A DNA stretch of 9,061 bases from the NCBI GenBank assembly GCA_046496815.1, contig JAWOGN010000055.1, positions 1 through 9,061 of the forward strand, read 5' to 3'. Under the pieces are notes generated by a model that searched no databases, had not been told where the DNA came from, and worked only from the letters and a program-made list of their open reading frames with translations. This stretch comes from JAWOGN01 sp046496815 (GTDB taxonomy: Bacteria > Desulfobacterota > DSM-4660 > Desulfatiglandales > Desulfatiglandaceae). This document shows, in pieces, positions 6,752 to 9,061 of the stretch; within the stretch, counting starts at the first letter, position 1; every line of letters starts with the position of its first letter. A program made the position numbers and the translations under genes.

Positions 6752-6771
6752 AAATCCATGCGTAGGGATTT
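6752..6771. promoter_or_regulatory. Candidate upstream activator sequence (inverted repeat)
   Basis: AAATCC (6752-6757) and GGATTT (6766-6771) form a perfect 6-base inverted repeat with an 8-base spacer. The centre lies about 100 bases upstream of the predicted start of the sigma54 promoter, a typical distance for enhancer sites bound by dimers of Fis-type activators. Only one copy was found, so this is tentative. Confidence 0.3.
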
Positions 6772-6884
6772 CCATCAGTATGTGCATAATATTTACAATA
6801 TTTAGAAAACTTGTGTGTAGTAAATGCAAAATTCAGAAGACATAAATGGGTGGAAATAAAAATACTGGTTCATATTTTTCTCAT

Positions 6885-6908
6885 TTTTTCAAGTGGTCAC
6901 AGGAAAAA
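6885..6908. repeat. Imperfect 24-base palindrome TTTTTC...GTGGTCAC...GAAAAA
   Basis: Nine of twelve positions pair around a GTG-GT-CAC core flanked by TTTTTC and GAAAAA. It lies about 230-250 bases upstream of the predicted sigma54 transcription start and about 60 bases upstream of the activator's -35 box. It could be a second activator-binding site or an autoregulatory operator, but AT-rich sequence makes chance matches likely. Confidence 0.2.
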
Positions 6909-6968
6909 CAATGGGATTTGCCGCTTTCATCAAGCACAAAATATATGTAAAGAAAAGTTACAAAATAT

Positions 6969-6997
6969 TTGACACAAATCACCTTCCGTGATATTTT
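6969..6997 (+). promoter_or_regulatory. Sigma70-type promoter of the activator gene
   Basis: A consensus -35 TTGACA (6969-6974) is followed after 17 bases by TATTTT (6992-6997), which matches four of six -10 positions. The predicted start near 7004 lies about 60 bases before the ATG at 7066. This is incompatible with translation starting at the upstream GTG (6988) and supports the shorter reading of the activator. Confidence 0.5.
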
Positions 6998-7065
6998 TTA
7001 AACACTCAATCCCGCTAAGAAAACGTTTATTCACAAGCCGCAACAAAGCAGACGCCAGGACGGAA

Positions 7066-8436
7066 ATGACGCACAAAGCCAAGGTAAAGACGATCCTCTG
7101 CGTGGACCGCAGCGACGCCGTTTATGACCAGATCAAGAAAATTTTTCACAAAGAGAAGGTGGAAATCGTCCTTGAGAAACGGCTTGACCGAGTGGTTGAT
7201 AGGTTTGAAGAGAAGACTTTCGACGTTCTGATCTTTTCGAGCAGCGCCGGTCGGGCTGGGAACATAACGAGCCGAGAGCTTCTCGAGATAATCTCGGAAA
7301 ACTGTACCGTTACTCAGATCGTCCTCTTGGTAAACCCCGGGGAATTTAAGCTGGCCATGGGTGCGATTCGAGCTGGGAGCTATCCATACGCCAAGCTGCC
7401 GATCGGAGATGAAGAGCTTCGAATGCTTATCGAAAATGCCGTTGAAAACCGGCCGCAATACGGGACCAATCTGCTGCTCAAGGAAGAAAAGGCGGAAAAC
7501 AAATTAGAGCAAATGGTCGGTGGATCTGAAGCGATGCGGTCTGTTTACAGGCAAATCCGGCAGGCGGCTACGACCGATATTCCTGTACTTCTGACCGGTG
7601 AAACAGGGACAGGCAAGGATCTTGCCGCCAATGCCATTCATCAATTGAGTGAGCGAACCGCACACCCTTTTTTACCGGTAAATCTGGGGGCCTTGCCGGA
7701 AGGCCTGGTGGCCGGCGAGCTCTTTGGGTATGAAAAAGGCGCCTTCACCGGTTCAACAACAAAGTATGTGGGGAGCTTTGAAAGGGCAAAGGACGGTACG
7801 GTGTTTTTGGATGAGATTTTGGCCATCGATGAAAAGGTCCAGGTAATTCTGCTTCGGCTGCTGGAAACCAAGGAATTGTATCGGCTGGGGGGGAAACGCA
7901 AGATCAAAGTCGATGTCAGAGTTATATCTGCGACCAACGAGGACCTTCGAGAGTCGGTGGACAGCGGGGTATTTCGCGAAGACTTAATGTTTCGATTAGA
8001 CGTGCTTCGTATTCACATGCCGCCCTTGCGGAACCGCCCAGGGGATCTGCCCTTGCTGGTAAACCATTTCGTGGGGGCTTATAATAAGGCCTACAAAAAA
8101 GATATCCTGAACGTTGCGCCGGAATGCATGTCATTGTTCAATGCATACGAGTGGCCCGGTAATGTTCGCGAGCTGAAAAATGTACTTATGCGCGCAGTCG
8201 TGGTGTGTGAGGGAAAAGAGATCGGGGTGAGACATCTCCCCCAGGGATTACGTTCCAGGAGACCCGTGAGACCGATGATCCATATCCCTGTTGGGACCTC
8301 TTTGGCAGACATGGAAAGGGAACTGGTCAAGCGTACGCTGGCATACACGGAGAATAATCGGCGGCGGACTTCAACCCTGCTGGGTATCAGCCGTCGCGCG
8401 TTATACAACAAGATCGAACGGTTTGGACTGAAGTAG
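7066..8436 (+). CDS. Sigma54-dependent transcriptional activator with degenerate (pseudo-) receiver domain
   Basis: This NtrC-type activator (456 aa from the ATG at 7066) remodels sigma54-RNA polymerase by ATP hydrolysis. The N-terminal domain (about 8-125) has receiver architecture, but its chemistry is lost. The acidic pair is Asp14-Arg15, the phospho-acceptor position falls in DVLIFSSSAG (Ser at about 58), and the switch Thr/Ser and KP motif are replaced (VLLVNP, AKLPI). The AAA+ domain (about 150-390) is complete, with Walker A GETGTGKD (178-185), the sigma54-contacting GAFTGS (225-230), Walker B GTVFLDE (244-250) and FREDLMFRLDV with the arginine finger region (303-313). A Fis-type HTH ends the protein (about 418-456, LLGISRRALYNKIERFGL). 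The start has AGGA (7057-7060) with a 5-base spacer. A 26-residue GTG-initiated extension (6988) is rejected because it overlaps the promoter. Its likely target is the divergent -24/-12 promoter. The activating signal is unknown. Confidence 0.92.
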   Translation: MTHKAKVKTILCVDRSDAVYDQIKKIFHKEKVEIVLEKRLDRVVDRFEEKTFDVLIFSSSAGRAGNITSRELLEIISENCTVTQIVLLVNPGEFKLAMGAIRAGSYPYAKLPIGDEELRMLIENAVENRPQYGTNLLLKEEKAENKLEQMVGGSEAMRSVYRQIRQAATTDIPVLLTGETGTGKDLAANAIHQLSERTAHPFLPVNLGALPEGLVAGELFGYEKGAFTGSTTKYVGSFERAKDGTVFLDEILAIDEKVQVILLRLLETKELYRLGGKRKIKVDVRVISATNEDLRESVDSGVFREDLMFRLDVLRIHMPPLRNRPGDLPLLVNHFVGAYNKAYKKDILNVAPECMSLFNAYEWPGNVRELKNVLMRAVVVCEGKEIGVRHLPQGLRSRRPVRPMIHIPVGTSLADMERELVKRTLAYTENNRRRTSTLLGISRRALYNKIERFGLK

Positions 8437-8536
8437 TGTCCCGAATGTCCCGTTAGCTATCGAGTAACTTCAATTCTATGCGTCCGGACAAGGTGCATCC
8501 TGAAAATCTTAAGCGGACAGCAGAGTTATTTCTTTG
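8437..8536. other. Convergent intergenic gap
   Basis: One hundred bases separate the 3' ends of the activator and endopeptidase genes. No clear intrinsic terminator was found for either. It contains a short direct repeat (TGTCCCG twice, 8439-8453) and a palindrome GTCCGGAC near 8481. Confidence 0.4.
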
Positions 8537-9061
8537 TCAGGAACCTGACCAGTATCGGACCGGTCCGACATCGACATGGACGAACTTGGAACACGGATAA
8601 TACCCGACTCCTCCCCTTTTGAGTTTGTAGGCTGCTCGCCGCACCGCGGAAAGGCGCCACCCGGATAGACGAATGTCCACCGCTTTGCCATGCAGGTGAA
8701 AGCTGTTGCTGGCCGCGCCCTTTCCGGCCCTGCGTAAAAGGGCATTGGTCTCAGGGGTGCGATACCCGGAAATGACGTGAAACGGCCTTTGGGTATTCAG
8801 TTCGGTGCGTATCCCACAGAGCAAATCGAGAAGACGAGGGTCGATCGGCTTGATTTTACCGGTCCGGCGATCCCGCATAATGTGGTCTATGTCGGCCAGC
8901 GCTTTCGGTACATACTCGCCGTTGACCCAGTAGACCGTATCAAGGGACTCTCTTGTATTGGGATTATAGAGCGAAAGAGATCTTTCCGGTGTTGTGCAAT
9001 CACGAATTGCCGCAAGTACCGAACCCGGTGAGAACATTGTCAAGCCGGAAAATACAACCAG
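8537..9061 (-). CDS. MepK/YcbK-like (DUF882, peptidase M15-type) murein endopeptidase, 5' end cut by window edge
   Basis: This is a predicted periplasmic zinc peptidase of the YcbK/MepK (DUF882) family, whose E. coli member cleaves peptidoglycan cross-links. Recognisable segments are SLYNPNTRESL, the DPRLLDLL region, ISGYRTPETNALLR, SFHLHGKAVDIRL, GGVGYYP and FVHVDVGPVRYW near the C-terminus. Expected zinc ligands are the first His and the Asp of HLHGKAVD and the His of FVHVD. The frame stays open to base 9061. The codons upstream of the apparent TTG/ATG starts (9043/9037) read LVVFSGLTMFSPGSVLAA, a hydrophobic stretch ending like a signal-peptidase site. The true start and the signal peptide N-terminus therefore lie outside the window. 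It is convergent with the activator gene and has no visible functional link to the mttB locus. Confidence 0.9.
   Translation of the reverse strand: MVVFSGLTMFSPGSVLAAIRDCTTPERSLSLYNPNTRESLDTVYWVNGEYVPKALADIDHIMRDRRTGKIKPIDPRLLDLLCGIRTELNTQRPFHVISGYRTPETNALLRRAGKGAASNSFHLHGKAVDIRLSGWRLSAVRRAAYKLKRGGVGYYPCSKFVHVDVGPVRYWSGS

Larger units (their letters stand above)
6634..7065. other. 432-base divergent regulatory region
   Basis: This AT-rich region separates the methyltransferase-mttB unit (leftwards) from the sigma54 activator gene (rightwards). No coding sequence is supported. A GTG-initiated extension of the activator frame from 6988 overlaps a promoter and lacks a ribosome-binding site. The region contains a near-consensus -24/-12 promoter (6669-6684, minus), an inverted repeat at 6752-6771, another at 6885-6908 and a sigma70-like promoter for the activator (6969-6997). 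Short AT-rich repeats (AATATTTA twice around 6788-6803) are also present. Confidence 0.7.

Noticed and set aside
6757..6775. Second GG-N10-GC match (TGGAAAT-CCCT-ACGCA) on the minus strand in the divergent gap
   Set aside because: It matches the consensus at too few positions compared with the site at 6669-6684, and it would give a much longer leader.
7027..7458. Minus-strand open frame of 143 codons within the activator gene
   Set aside because: It is a shadow of the receiver-like domain coding region, without a ribosome-binding site or recognisable protein features.
8437..8536. Bidirectional terminator between the convergent genes
   Set aside because: No stem with adjacent T- or A-run could be found, only a short direct repeat and an 8-base palindrome.

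Overview
The window looks like a bacterial chromosome segment, most likely from an anaerobic or metabolically versatile Desulfobacterota/deltaproteobacterial-type organism. This is inferred from gene content: a sigma54 activator, an MttB-family methylamine-type methyltransferase without pyrrolysine and a TAXI-type TRAP transporter. It does not come from any database comparison. Genes have moderate GC content and the regulatory gaps are AT-rich. No RNA genes, CRISPR arrays, insertion sequences or phage genes were seen.

Layout. Five genes run leftwards on the minus strand. From right to left they are a class I SAM-dependent methyltransferase of unknown target (5869-6633), an MttB-superfamily corrinoid methyltransferase (4293-5759), a lambda-crystallin/carnitine-dehydrogenase-like 3-hydroxyacyl-CoA dehydrogenase family oxidoreductase (3103-4050), a TAXI-type TRAP solute receptor (1815-2786) and a fused TRAP permease that runs off the left edge (1-1680). 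A sigma54-dependent activator with a degenerate receiver domain (7066-8436, plus strand) is divergent from the methyltransferase gene. Convergent to it, a MepK/YcbK-like M15-type murein endopeptidase (8537-9061, minus) runs off the right edge.

Regulation. The 432-base divergent gap holds a near-consensus -24/-12 (sigma54) promoter pointing into the methyltransferase-mttB pair (6669-6684, minus). It also holds a sigma70-like promoter for the activator (6969-6997, plus), and an inverted repeat about 100 bases upstream of the -24/-12 site that could be the activator's binding site. The dehydrogenase has its own strong sigma70-like promoter (4085-4114, minus), preceded by a hairpin that may separate it from mttB. 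The TRAP receptor gene has a plausible one (2894-2922, minus). The five minus-strand genes are therefore probably two or three transcription units rather than one operon.

How the genes may work together. The best-supported reading is a catabolic locus for a methylated (probably quaternary) amine or related small molecule. The TAXI-TRAP system would import it, the MttB homologue would transfer a methyl group to a corrinoid protein encoded elsewhere, and the dehydrogenase would oxidise a hydroxyl group on the same compound or its product. The substrate is not identifiable from sequence. Carnitine-like compounds are one hypothesis. The endopeptidase is probably an unrelated neighbour.
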